Shown here in pieces: positions 1 to 8,252 of a stretch of 17,561 nt of DNA. The first letter of the stretch is position 1, and every line of letters begins with the position of its first letter. Where the stretch lies: contig DHWG01000179.1 of NCBI GenBank assembly GCA_002413075.1, positions 8,161 to 25,721 of the forward strand. The letters are read 5' to 3'. Both the position numbers and the translations under genes were made by a program. The notes under the pieces were generated by a model that ran no database searches, had not been told where the DNA came from, and was given only the letters and a program-made list of their open reading frames with translations. The DNA comes from Desulfosporosinus sp. UBA5188 (GTDB taxonomy: Bacteria > Bacillota > Desulfitobacteriia > Desulfitobacteriales > Desulfitobacteriaceae).

Positions 1-500
1 TGGAAGTATTATTTGCTTTAGCGATCTCTGGTATTTTGCTGATGACCTCGATGCGCCTAATGACGGATCAGTGGCGGGGGGCCCGTGCCCTTAAAAATCA
101 TTTGGAAGCGCATTATTCCGTTATGACGACGGGGAAGACCGTTTCCGATGCGATACGTATGGCGAAAACGGTGGAATGGGTCCAAGATCCTGGAGTGCTA
201 AGGATTTTACCGATGCCTGATGCGGCTAACTTAGCCCCCACGCTCGACTCTTATTATATGGATGACTCGAATCGGGATGGGATCATAGACCTTTACTGGA
301 AGCACTCAAAAGTTTCCCAGCCATTAGCCAGTTACATATCAAAATGGCAATGTACGGAGGTGGAACCGGGGTTGTGGGAAGTATTGTTAGAGGCAACTGT
401 CGAGGGACAAAATTCGACATGGCGTGGCGTCATCAGGAGGCGGACGTATTCTCCAGTGACTCCAGTAAGCCTAGGGCGACGGGTTATGTCAGCCTTCTGA
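1..500 (+). CDS. Minor prepilin-like protein, 5' end cut off
   Basis: The reading frame is open from base 3 to the TGA at 498-500, giving about 165 residues. Its beginning lies outside the window. The first visible residues (EVLFALAISGILLMTSMRLM) are what follows the cleavage site of a class III (type IV) prepilin: Glu at position +5 of the mature protein and then a hydrophobic alpha-helix. The two bases before the Glu codon (..TG) fit the Leu/Val/Met that normally precedes Glu5. The rest is a soluble head with no recognised domain. It would be inserted in the membrane, cleaved by the PilD encoded downstream and placed in or at the tip of the pilus. The next gene starts inside its 3' end. Prepilin identity is confident; which minor pilin it is cannot be told. 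Confidence 0.85.
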   Translation, partial: EVLFALAISGILLMTSMRLMTDQWRGARALKNHLEAHYSVMTTGKTVSDAIRMAKTVEWVQDPGVLRILPMPDAANLAPTLDSYYMDDSNRDGIIDLYWKHSKVSQPLASYISKWQCTEVEPGLWEVLLEATVEGQNSTWRGVIRRRTYSPVTPVSLGRRVMSAF

Positions 501-847
501 TCCTCATCCTTTTGACGACCTTGTCAGGACTAGGAATGGAAGGGTATCTGAAGGCTAATGCGGAGAACCGGATGGTGAGACGGGTTGCCCAAAGTCAACA
601 GGCCCTCTACGTGGCTGAAGGAGGAATTGAGTGGGCTAAAGCCCATCTCCTGGTTAACTCCGGACTGCGCGGAGGCAGCGTATCTTTAGCGACCGGACGT
701 GTGGAGATTATCATTGAGGTGAGTGGGGGAGGGTATAAAGTGACGTCTGAAGGACATTCTGGCTTAGCCATTCGTAAAATTGAGGAATTGGTTCAATTGG
801 AGAACGGAAAGTGGGTGATGAAGAGCTATCAGGAGTTACATAGTTAA
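419..847 (+). CDS. PilX/GspK-like minor pilin
   Basis: This 142-residue protein has a leader of about 21 residues ending in KPRATG, then a hydrophobic helix beginning YVSLLILILLTTLSGLG and a segment reading QALYVAEGGIEWA. A hydrophobic N-terminus followed by an (A/V)AE-G-(I/L) motif is characteristic of PilX-type minor pilins, which lie at the tip and help start pilus assembly. Glu5 of ordinary pilins is absent, as in GspK/PilX-type tip proteins. The start is uncertain. ATG 419 has GAGGG 12 bases upstream; ATG 344 and 350 are also in frame but would give an unusually long leader. Whichever is used, the gene overlaps the preceding prepilin by at least 82 bases. It ends in TAATG, overlapping pilB by one base, so the two are probably translationally coupled. 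Confidence 0.75.
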   Translation: MAWRHQEADVFSSDSSKPRATGYVSLLILILLTTLSGLGMEGYLKANAENRMVRRVAQSQQALYVAEGGIEWAKAHLLVNSGLRGGSVSLATGRVEIIIEVSGGGYKVTSEGHSGLAIRKIEELVQLENGKWVMKSYQELHS

Positions 848-2538
848 TGATGGAGGAAAAACATGACTTTGGTCAGTTTTTACTCTCCAATAGTTATATA
901 AACGCTGAGGAATTGACGGGCGGATTGAAAGTTTCTTTGAAAAGTGGAGAACCGATTGGTGAAGTTCTTGTTCGTAAGGGATCTTTGCCCAAAGTTCGGC
1001 TCGAGGAAGCTGTCCGTAAATATCTAGGGATCTCTGAGATTTCTCTGACCCAAGTCATTATTGACCCTGCAGTGGCAGGGCTAATTCCCGAAGAGATCGC
1101 CCTACGCTATACTCTCATCCCGTTTGAACGACGTGCGGGGATCTTAAGAGTGGCCATGTTGGAACCCACCCATGAACGGGCCCTCCGCGATGTTAGAATG
1201 TTCACCGGGTTAGAGGTTGAACCAGTTTTTGCTAAGGCTGAGGAAATCCAAACGGCCATTCGTCAGTGCTTAACGGTTGAGCAATCGGTCGCCCGTCTTG
1301 CAAACCTTGCGGATCGAGCCAGCGAAGACCAGGCGGTTTGGCTGATCAAGTCAACAGAAATCGATCCTCTGGAAGAAGATGCGCCCACGCTAAAATTCGT
1401 CTATTCTGTGTTGCATGACGCAGTGGTGCAAGGAGTCAGCGATATTCATTGGGAACCGCGCAAAAATGATTTTGTGGTACGCTATCGCATAGATGGTAAA
1501 CTCATGAAGAAACATGTCCTCTCTTCAAATTCCGCACGAAGTATTGTCTCCTGTTTAAAAGTCATGGCGCAAATGGATGTTGCGGAACGACGAATTCCTC
1601 AGGATGGTCGTATGACGTTTAGTGCAGGGCTTCGGCTTGTAGACGTTCGGATGTCTTCGATGCCTATTGTCTATGGAGAGAAAATTGTTGTGCGTATTCT
1701 AGACCCGGAAATGGCTCAGCGCCCGCTCAATGGCTTAGGGATGCGCTCAGAAGTTCAATCAGGCGTTCAAGGTTTATTGAAACGTACGAACGGTTTGATT
1801 CTGGTGGTAGGGCCGACGGGCAGTGGTAAAACCACCACGCTATATGCGTTGCTCCGGGAACTGAACGCCGAGGAACAAAACATTATTTCCATTGAAGATC
1901 CCGTAGAATACCAAATTTCAGGGGTCAATCAGGTTCAAGTGAATGTTCCGGCAGGCCTTAGTTTTGCCGTGGGATTGCGGCATATATTACGGCAAGATCC
2001 TGATGTGATTATGATCGGCGAAATCCGTGATGAAGAAACAGCCAGAATCGCTATCACAGCTTCCCTCACAGGACATTTAGTTTTATCCACGCTCCATACC
2101 AATACAGCCGCAGAGGCATTGGCTCGACTCATGGATATGGGAATCGAACCCTATCTCCTGGCGTCTGCAGTCAGCGGGGTTTTATCCCAACGCTTAGTTC
2201 GACGCTTGTGCGAACACTGTAAGACGACTTATAAAGTATCTGCAACTGAGAAAAGAGCGCTTCGATTACCAGCGTCTGTCACCTTACTTTATCGCTCCAC
2301 GGGATGTCCGGAATGTTTTGAAACTGGGTTTCGAGGTAGGATCGGGGTTCATGAGTTTTTACTCTATAATCAAGAGATCAAGGAACTTGTGTTATCTCGA
2401 CATAATTCTAGAGACATTGAGCAACAGGCCATGGTTTCAGGGATGCTCACAGTCTTTGAAGATGGGCTGTTGAAGGTGACCCAAGGCTTTACAACCGTGG
2501 AAGAAGTTCTACAAGCGGTCTCTGGAATTGATGGGTAG
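847..2538 (+). CDS. pilB: Type IV pilus assembly ATPase PilB
   Basis: PilB is the hexameric cytoplasmic ATPase that drives pilus extension through the platform protein PilC. The 563-residue length is normal for PilB/GspE. In order, the protein shows an N-terminal GspE_N-type domain (about 1-150), then the N2 and C-terminal RecA-like ATPase domains. Walker A is GPTGSGKT at 322-329, the Asp box lies around 349-355 (IEDPVEY), Walker B is at about 384-395 (DPDVIMIGEIRD) and the His box at 408-419 (TGHLVLSTLHTN). A zinc-binding tetracysteine motif of the PilB/GspE type is present at C455, C458, C487 and C490; PilT lacks it, which separates the two paralogues. The start ATG overlaps the stop of the pilX-like gene and has AGGAG at 831-835; a second ATG follows immediately at 850. 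It overlaps no downstream gene once pilT is started at 2552. Confidence 0.97.
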   Translation: MMEEKHDFGQFLLSNSYINAEELTGGLKVSLKSGEPIGEVLVRKGSLPKVRLEEAVRKYLGISEISLTQVIIDPAVAGLIPEEIALRYTLIPFERRAGILRVAMLEPTHERALRDVRMFTGLEVEPVFAKAEEIQTAIRQCLTVEQSVARLANLADRASEDQAVWLIKSTEIDPLEEDAPTLKFVYSVLHDAVVQGVSDIHWEPRKNDFVVRYRIDGKLMKKHVLSSNSARSIVSCLKVMAQMDVAERRIPQDGRMTFSAGLRLVDVRMSSMPIVYGEKIVVRILDPEMAQRPLNGLGMRSEVQSGVQGLLKRTNGLILVVGPTGSGKTTTLYALLRELNAEEQNIISIEDPVEYQISGVNQVQVNVPAGLSFAVGLRHILRQDPDVIMIGEIRDEETARIAITASLTGHLVLSTLHTNTAAEALARLMDMGIEPYLLASAVSGVLSQRLVRRLCEHCKTTYKVSATEKRALRLPASVTLLYRSTGCPECFETGFRGRIGVHEFLLYNQEIKELVLSRHNSRDIEQQAMVSGMLTVFEDGLLKVTQGFTTVEEVLQAVSGIDG

Positions 2539-2551
2539 AGGAGAAAAAGAA

Positions 2552-3598
2552 ATGCTTTCACTTGAAGAACTTCTGCATAGGGCAGGAGATCAGAAGGCCT
2601 CGGATATCCATTTGACGGTGGATAGTCCTCCCGTTCTGCGTATCGATGGTTTAATGGTTAAGCTTCAAATAGAAAAACTGACTCCGACCGATATAGAAAG
2701 GTTTGCACAGTCCCTCATGAATGAACAACAGGCCAAACGTTTCCAGGAATGTGGTGAACTGGATCTCTCATATAGTTTATTGGGCGTGGGACGATACCGG
2801 GTTAATGTTTTTAAACAGCGTGGTTCGATCGGAGTCGTAATCCGTTTGATTCCGTTTAACATTCCCAATCCAGAAACTTTGGGTCTTCCTCCAGTGTGTG
2901 TTGAGTTGGCTAAGTTACATAAAGGGTTGGTTTTGGTGACAGGCCCTACTGGAAGTGGTAAATCGACGACTCTGGCGTCTATGGTTGACTACATTAATCG
3001 CACGAGGGCTTGTCACATTGTAACCATTGAAGATCCTATCGAATATTTACATCGTCATAAATTAAGCTTGGTCAATCAACGGGAAGTTGGCAATGATACC
3101 TGGTCGTTTACGAATGCCTTACGAGCCGTTCTTAGGCAGGACCCTGATGTTATTTTAGTCGGCGAGATGCGAGATCTTGAAACCATCGCTACCGTCGTGA
3201 CGGCCGCTGAAACCGGACACTTGGTCTTCAGTACGCTTCATACCAATGACGCAACCCAATCCGTTGATCGGATGATTGATGTCTTTCCGACGCATCAACA
3301 GCAGCAGATCCGCGTGCAACTGGCGGCTGTTTTACAGGGAATATTGTCCCAACAATTATTTCCCAGGGCAGATCATTTGGGGCGCGTGGCAGCCCTTGAG
3401 GTTATGCTGGCGACACCCGCAGTTCGTAGCCTCATTCGGGAGGGTAAAACCCATCAACTGCCGACGGTTATCCAGACGAATGCCAAGTTAGGTATGCAAT
3501 CCATGGATAAAGCGATTCTGGATTTAGTTCAAAAAGGACTTGTTTCTTACGAGGTTGCCCAGGAAAAGATGCAGAGTCCCCATAGTCTAAGGCGATGA
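2552..3598 (+). CDS. pilT: Type IV pilus retraction ATPase PilT
   Basis: PilT is the hexameric ATPase that depolymerises the pilus and powers twitching motility. Started at ATG 2552 the protein has 348 residues, the usual PilT length; AGAGGAG at 2537-2543 lies 8 bases before this ATG. Earlier in-frame TTG 2528 and ATG 2531 lie upstream of this site and are less likely. The N-terminal PAS-like domain holds the typical SDIHL (17-21). Walker A is GPTGSGKS at 131-138, Walker B DPDVILVGEMRD at 197-208 and the His box at 221-232. The C-terminal AVRSLIREGK (290-299) matches the AIRNLIRE motif needed for retraction in characterised PilT proteins. There is no tetracysteine zinc motif. It follows pilB after 13 bases and overlaps pilC by ATGA, so the three motor genes are tightly coupled. 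Confidence 0.97.
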   Translation: MLSLEELLHRAGDQKASDIHLTVDSPPVLRIDGLMVKLQIEKLTPTDIERFAQSLMNEQQAKRFQECGELDLSYSLLGVGRYRVNVFKQRGSIGVVIRLIPFNIPNPETLGLPPVCVELAKLHKGLVLVTGPTGSGKSTTLASMVDYINRTRACHIVTIEDPIEYLHRHKLSLVNQREVGNDTWSFTNALRAVLRQDPDVILVGEMRDLETIATVVTAAETGHLVFSTLHTNDATQSVDRMIDVFPTHQQQQIRVQLAAVLQGILSQQLFPRADHLGRVAALEVMLATPAVRSLIREGKTHQLPTVIQTNAKLGMQSMDKAILDLVQKGLVSYEVAQEKMQSPHSLRR

Positions 3599-4797
3599 GT
3601 ATGCAACGGTTTGTCTGGAAAGCGGTTGACACGAACGGAATAATACAACACGGAGTATGGTTAGGCGCTGAAATTTCAGACATTCAGACGCGCTTAAAAA
3701 ATGAAGGGTACTTTCCAGTGGATATTCGAACGCGTCGAAATTGGCAAAGCGTTTTTATACCAGCTCGTAAGAATTTCCAGTGGAGCTATTTTGCCCGTAG
3801 GTTAGCGACGCTCTTGGAGGCCGGAATTCCCTTACTTCAAGCGTTGGAGATCATGACCTTTCATGAAGAGAAATTAACCTTTCAAATGGAACAATGGAAG
3901 CGCATTAAAGAACGAGTGGAAGAAGGGAGCGATTTGTCGGAGGCAATGTCTCTCTTAAATCCATCCCCCAACTCGTTTGTACTCTCCATGATCAAAGCCG
4001 GAGAATATACTGGGAATCTTGGGAAGGTTCTGAGTGAAGTGGCTGATGAGACGGATCAGGACACCGTCTATCAGAAGAAAATAAAGGCCGCTCTCGCCTA
4101 TCCTCTGTTTTTGCTTTTGGCGGTGATCATTGTTCTGTTCGTACTTTCTATATATGTACTCCCGATGTATGAAAAATTATTTATGGGCATGGGGACTGAA
4201 TTGCCTTTATTGACTAAAGTCATTTTTGTCTGTGGCCGCAAACTTCCCGTGTTTTTGTGGAGCGGATTCGCGTTGATCACTGGTGGCTTGGCAGTTTTGA
4301 GGCTCACGAGTCCAGATCTATGGAAGAAACGTCTGCAGCACCTCTTGGGCCGTCTTCCTCTCAGTGCGAAAGTCTATCGTCTGCGCGATCTCGTTCAATT
4401 TAGTCGAATGTTGGGCCGCCTATTAGTGGCTGGGATTCCCTTGTTGGAAGCGCTTCGCTTAACGGCAGGCGCCTTACGTGGGCGTGAGATGCTAGAATTA
4501 ATCAACCAGCTTGTCCTGCACGTTCGACAAGGAAAGCGCATGGCGCCATTATTGCGGGCCAGCAAAGTGTTCCCCATGGAAGGTGCGGAAATGATCGCGG
4601 TCGCTGAGGAAACAGGACAGTTGGACCGGATGCTTCAATATGTCACACATATGTTTCGCAGAGAGCTTGAGGACCATCTCAATCGATTAACACGTATGGT
4701 TGAACCCGCCCTTATTCTCGTTATAGCGGGCCTGATCGGCCTCGTTGCAGCGGGAGTGATGCTTCCTGTTTTTGATCTCAGTACACATCTTGAATAA
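3595..4797 (+). CDS. pilC: Type IV pilus inner-membrane platform protein PilC
   Basis: PilC (GspF family) is the polytopic membrane protein on which the PilB and PilT motors act. The 400-residue length is typical. Two T2SSF domains are visible as an internal duplication: FARRLATLLEAGIPLLQALE at 66-85 and FSRMLGRLLVAGIPLLEALR at 269-288. Likely membrane helices lie at about 168-190, 216-236 and 371-392, the last within the conserved EPALI...G..LPVFDL end. The start ATG at 3595 overlaps the pilT stop (ATGA); a second ATG at 3601 is also possible. A 48-base gap then separates it from the major pilin gene, the widest break so far in the operon and the place where extra initiation for abundant PilA could be expected, although no promoter is recognisable there. 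Confidence 0.96.
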   Translation: MSMQRFVWKAVDTNGIIQHGVWLGAEISDIQTRLKNEGYFPVDIRTRRNWQSVFIPARKNFQWSYFARRLATLLEAGIPLLQALEIMTFHEEKLTFQMEQWKRIKERVEEGSDLSEAMSLLNPSPNSFVLSMIKAGEYTGNLGKVLSEVADETDQDTVYQKKIKAALAYPLFLLLAVIIVLFVLSIYVLPMYEKLFMGMGTELPLLTKVIFVCGRKLPVFLWSGFALITGGLAVLRLTSPDLWKKRLQHLLGRLPLSAKVYRLRDLVQFSRMLGRLLVAGIPLLEALRLTAGALRGREMLELINQLVLHVRQGKRMAPLLRASKVFPMEGAEMIAVAEETGQLDRMLQYVTHMFRRELEDHLNRLTRMVEPALILVIAGLIGLVAAGVMLPVFDLSTHLE

Positions 4798-4845
4798 CTC
4801 TGCAGAAGAAGTAGGGGTCCTTGAGTGATATGGAGGGGAAATGAG

Positions 4846-5349
4846 ATGAATTCTAGCAAGCCAGAAAGCGGGTTTACACTCATCGAAGTGCTGACCGTAA
4901 TCATTATTATTGGCATTCTTGCCGCGATCGCGGTCCCTAAATTTGCGTCAAGTACAGTTAGTGCACGCCAAAAGGCCGATGTGGTAACAGCACACCAGGT
5001 TAAAACAGCTATGGATCGTTATCAGCTGGACAACGGAGCCTATCTCACGAATTCACAATTGACGGTCACTGAAGGCGCGGTGAACAGTACGAAGCTTATA
5101 CCCAAATATATCAGTAAGTTAGATAAAGAAACTATTCAGCAGGTCGTTGCTGGGGGTACTGGTAAGGGATTTGGGATTGATGCCCTTGAGGTGAACCAGA
5201 GTGATTCGACCCAATTTACCATTCCTAATCCACAGACGGGTGATATCACCAACGTCATCATGATATATCTCTCTAGCAATGGCTTGGCCGCTGAAGTCAG
5301 GGCGTATGATGAAACGTTAACAAAGGTTCTTTGGACGTCTGCTAATTAG
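4846..5349 (+). CDS. pilA: Major type IV pilin PilA (prepilin)
   Basis: This 167-residue prepilin is probably the main pilus subunit. It has a short 9-residue leader, MNSSKPESG, followed by FTLIEVLTVIIIIGILAAIA. That gives the Gly(-1)/Phe(+1) cleavage and methylation site, Glu5, and the hydrophobic assembly helix, followed by the usual VPKF turn. The head (about residues 60-167) contains no cysteines, so it lacks the disulphide loop of proteobacterial pilins, which is common in Gram-positive type IV pilins. ATG 4846 is chosen because GGAGGGG at 4832-4838 sits 7 bases upstream; an in-frame GTG at 4825 lies before this site. The position between pilC and pilD and the canonical leader support the major pilin role over a pseudopilin, though expression level cannot be seen from sequence. 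Confidence 0.9.
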   Translation: MNSSKPESGFTLIEVLTVIIIIGILAAIAVPKFASSTVSARQKADVVTAHQVKTAMDRYQLDNGAYLTNSQLTVTEGAVNSTKLIPKYISKLDKETIQQVVAGGTGKGFGIDALEVNQSDSTQFTIPNPQTGDITNVIMIYLSSNGLAAEVRAYDETLTKVLWTSAN

Positions 5350-5365
5350 AAAAGGAGTCGCTTCA

Positions 5366-6130
5366 ATGATTTTAATAAATATCACAATTGGGTTTTTAGG
5401 ACTCTTGATTGGTAGTTTTCTGAACGTAGTCATTTATCGTGTCCCTCGTGGAGAATCCATTGTTAAACCAGGCTCTCACTGCCCCACCTGCGGTCATATC
5501 CTTCGGGCATGGGAACTTATTCCCGTTATTAGCTTCCTGATTCAGAAAGGTCAATGCAGAAACTGTCAATCCCCTATTTCTTGGCGTGATCCTGTTGTGG
5601 AATTGCTGACTGGGATCCTCTTCTTTAGTACGGCAACGGTCAGTTTGAGGTTGGATACTCATCCAGCTCGACTCCTCTTAAACCTAATATTTATGGCTAT
5701 GCTCATCGCCTTATCCTTGATCGATCTGGATACGTTCCGTTTGCCAGATGTCCTTACCCTTCCCCTGCTAGTCATTGGAATACTCGGAGCTTTTCTCATC
5801 CCGGGAAATCCCAGTGGCTGGGAGAGTGTGCTCAGTGCCTTGGGCGTCGGCGGGATATTCTGGACGATTGCCCTATTTTATCCCCAAGGTATGGGCCTTG
5901 GAGACGTAAAGCTGGTTGCTGCACTTGGGGCTTTCTTAGGCTTCCCCTCCATTTTCCTTGCCATTTTTGTGGGGAGTTTTATGGGGGCAGTCATAGGATT
6001 TATTCTTATCTTTACTGGTCAAAAGCGCTTTCGACAACAGATGCCCTTCGGCCCTTATCTAGCCTTTGGAGCCATGGTCGCCTTATTTTGGGGGACACGT
6101 ATTATTGACTGGTACTGGACATTCGTTTAA
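5366..6130 (+). CDS. pilD: Prepilin peptidase / N-methyltransferase PilD
   Basis: PilD is the membrane aspartic protease (MEROPS A24) that removes prepilin leaders and N-methylates the new N-terminal residue. The 254-residue length is usual. The N-terminal cytoplasmic domain carries the zinc tetracysteine C39, C42, C64 and C67 found in bifunctional enzymes. The two catalytic aspartates lie in LIDLDTFRLPD (118-128) and in the GMGLGDVK motif (D180). About seven to eight hydrophobic helices cover most of the rest. AAAGGAG at 5351-5357 lies 8 bases before the ATG, and the gene starts only 16 bases after pilA. Its substrates here should be PilA and the two minor pilins encoded upstream. Confidence 0.97.
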   Translation: MILINITIGFLGLLIGSFLNVVIYRVPRGESIVKPGSHCPTCGHILRAWELIPVISFLIQKGQCRNCQSPISWRDPVVELLTGILFFSTATVSLRLDTHPARLLLNLIFMAMLIALSLIDLDTFRLPDVLTLPLLVIGILGAFLIPGNPSGWESVLSALGVGGIFWTIALFYPQGMGLGDVKLVAALGAFLGFPSIFLAIFVGSFMGAVIGFILIFTGQKRFRQQMPFGPYLAFGAMVALFWGTRIIDWYWTFV

Positions 6131-6191
6131 ATAGATATGATTCTGGAACCACGTATCAAAAACATTGAACCAGGATTAAGGAGGTGACCCT

Positions 6192-7625
6192 ATGCGGAAA
6201 AGGTCAGTGGTTTTTGAATTAACGGATGGGGAAATTCGAGCCTTTTGGTTTTCAGTCCATCCTATTATGAAGCATCGTCATAGTTCCTCTCCCGTCAAGT
6301 TTGATCGCATTCCAATACCGACTGGGGTCATAGAACAGGGAAACGTGCGGAAAGAAACGACCTTAATCGATATTTTATCGATCTATAGGGCACAGTATCC
6401 TGGTCCAATTCAGAAGGTGTCTTTGGCAATCCCTCTCCATCAAGGCTTCATTCGTTCGTATACGTTGCCGTGGATTTCTAAACGGGACAGGAAATCAGCC
6501 ATTTCTTTGTTGATTGATGAAGAGATTTCCATTGCGAGATCGGATTTGCTGTTTGATTACCTTGTGCTATCTGAAGAAAAGCACAAAGACCTTCAGATTC
6601 TGCTGGGTGCAACACGACGAAGTTTACTGGAACGGTATGTTTCCATGTTTGCAGGAGCCGGGTTTAAGGTTAGCGGCGTTGATTTTGCGTTGTCTATTCT
6701 AGGGCAATCCCTAGGCTTTGAACCCAACGAAGATGTGCTTTATCTTCAGGCAGAGACGGCCTCTTTTCAAATAGCCTTGTTTCGTGGTACAGTCCCCGAA
6801 AGTGTCCGTTCTCTGAATGAGCGGCCGGAAGAGTGGGGAAATGAGATCCGGCATTTTCTTTTATATTACAGAACACAACACCCAGATCTTAATTTAAAAC
6901 GCTTGGTTTGGAAGGGAGACGCTGTGGCTGAAGTCATAGCGCAGGGTTTACTGACGTTAAATCATGTCTCAGCGATAGAGCAAGCCAGCCTGACAGGCGT
7001 CCCAGACTCTTGGCAAAAGGGACTTTCAGAGACTAAAGGGTGGAGCGAGGTAACCGTTGGGTATGGAAGGCGGATTTCCACCCATCGCCCTGAGCTTAAT
7101 CTTTGGAAGCAACCGAATAAAGCTCAGATTGTTCTAAGTAGGTACCAGTGGATGGCGTTGTTCATTGTGGCTTTATTTATGTTCGGAAATCTAAGTTGGT
7201 TGACGCTTTATCAAAGGTCGTTGCCCTTGCGGCAAGAGGTTCAACAACTTGCTCTCCAAGGGGCCAAGATTGAGGCCCAAGTTAAACATCAAAAAGAACT
7301 TGAGGTTGCCTGGAATACGGTGAAGATTAATACGGATAAAATCGGAGATGGTTTGGGTCAGATTCAGGCGACGCAGGCCTTGCAGGGAGCAGACCCAAAG
7401 ATTAATCAGGTGCTTTACAAGCAAGGCAGCTTGTCTTTAGTCGGAAGTGCCATGGATGCCAACGGCGTTGAGAGCCTCATCCGAACATTGCGGAACATGG
7501 GCTGGGAACAACCGGCCTTGTCTAGTTATAAATTGACCGCACTAAACAACGTCGAGTTCTCCTTAAGTGCTAAACGCGGCCGAGTTGGATTAGACCCCGA
7601 TTCAACCTTGGGAGAGGAAGGGTAA
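6192..7625 (+). CDS. PilM-PilN fusion protein of the pilus alignment complex
   Basis: The 477-residue protein joins two pilus components that are normally separate. Residues 1 to about 290 look like PilM, the cytoplasmic actin-fold protein: they include VSLAIP (76-81), LIDEEI (107-112) and the GATRRSLLERY segment, and have no membrane helix. Residues about 298-460 look like PilN: ELNLW at 301-305 resembles the INLLP peptide by which PilN binds PilM, followed by a single membrane helix at about 319-340, a coiled coil (345-380) and a small extracellular alpha/beta domain to 460. The order matches GspL of type II secretion, which is naturally a PilM+PilN-like chain. A perfect AAGGAGGTGA (6178-6187) precedes the ATG. 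A PilO-like gene follows after one base. PilM similarity is moderately clear; the PilN half is assigned by topology, motif and position. Confidence 0.82.
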   Translation: MRKRSVVFELTDGEIRAFWFSVHPIMKHRHSSSPVKFDRIPIPTGVIEQGNVRKETTLIDILSIYRAQYPGPIQKVSLAIPLHQGFIRSYTLPWISKRDRKSAISLLIDEEISIARSDLLFDYLVLSEEKHKDLQILLGATRRSLLERYVSMFAGAGFKVSGVDFALSILGQSLGFEPNEDVLYLQAETASFQIALFRGTVPESVRSLNERPEEWGNEIRHFLLYYRTQHPDLNLKRLVWKGDAVAEVIAQGLLTLNHVSAIEQASLTGVPDSWQKGLSETKGWSEVTVGYGRRISTHRPELNLWKQPNKAQIVLSRYQWMALFIVALFMFGNLSWLTLYQRSLPLRQEVQQLALQGAKIEAQVKHQKELEVAWNTVKINTDKIGDGLGQIQATQALQGADPKINQVLYKQGSLSLVGSAMDANGVESLIRTLRNMGWEQPALSSYKLTALNNVEFSLSAKRGRVGLDPDSTLGEEG

Positions 7626-7626
7626 T

Positions 7627-8184
7627 ATGGCTTATTTCTCTGGTGTGACTAAATTTAATGCCTTGGTAGAACCTTCGGCAATCCCGTTTTTGCAGCGTCT
7701 TTCATTACGCAGTGTGAAGGCAATTATTGCTGTTTTTCTGCTGGGTACAGTCTGTGGATTTCTAATGCTTTGGCGACCGGCTTACCTCCAGTTTCGGACG
7801 TTACAGAGGCAGGAAACTCGTTGGCAAGACGTATTGAGGACAGGTATTACGAGCACCAAAACGAACATCAAGACGGTTGCTATTCCTTCTATGGATCAGT
7901 TACCTGACATTATAGAGCAGTGTCGTGGTGCGTTTGTTAAAGAGGGTGTGGCCGTGTTGGCCTTAAATGTTGAACGGTTTGGTGAACAACCAAAAACGGC
8001 GGATGGGGCAAGTTTGGATTACGGTTTAGTTCGATTACATCTACGTGGCAACTGGGCGGGGATCGTCACGTCGCTCAAAGGCCTAGAGGCAACACATGAC
8101 GGTAACGTTCACCTGCAGGAAGTGATTTTAAATACACAAGGCGGAGAAGCGCTTCTCCGGATTTATTTCTCCATGGGTGCGTGA
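7627..8184 (+). CDS. pilO: PilO-like pilus alignment protein
   Basis: This 185-residue protein has a short cytoplasmic N-terminus, one membrane helix at about 31-49, a coiled-coil stretch (about 54-75) and a C-terminal alpha/beta domain, which is the topology of PilO/GspM. The segment LVRLHLRGNWAGIVTSLKGL (134-153) resembles the PilO pattern in which a beta strand is followed by a helix of the ferredoxin-like fold. Sequence identity to PilO is low by eye, so the call leans on topology and on the position directly after the PilN-like domain, one base downstream of its stop. It should dimerise with the PilN part of the preceding protein and connect it to PilC. The ribosome binding site is within GAGAGGAAGG at 7612-7621. 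Confidence 0.75.
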   Translation: MAYFSGVTKFNALVEPSAIPFLQRLSLRSVKAIIAVFLLGTVCGFLMLWRPAYLQFRTLQRQETRWQDVLRTGITSTKTNIKTVAIPSMDQLPDIIEQCRGAFVKEGVAVLALNVERFGEQPKTADGASLDYGLVRLHLRGNWAGIVTSLKGLEATHDGNVHLQEVILNTQGGEALLRIYFSMGA

Positions 8185-8252
8185 ATTTATAGGTAATTCG
8201 TGGAACGAGACATTCCCCTTTTTCCATAGGCTAAGGAGAGGAGGAGTGTATA

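Noticed and set aside
6131..6191. Regulatory element between pilD and the pilM-pilN gene
   Set aside because: Only a strong ribosome binding site is clear; the CTGGAACC/GAACCAGG words form no consistent hairpin.
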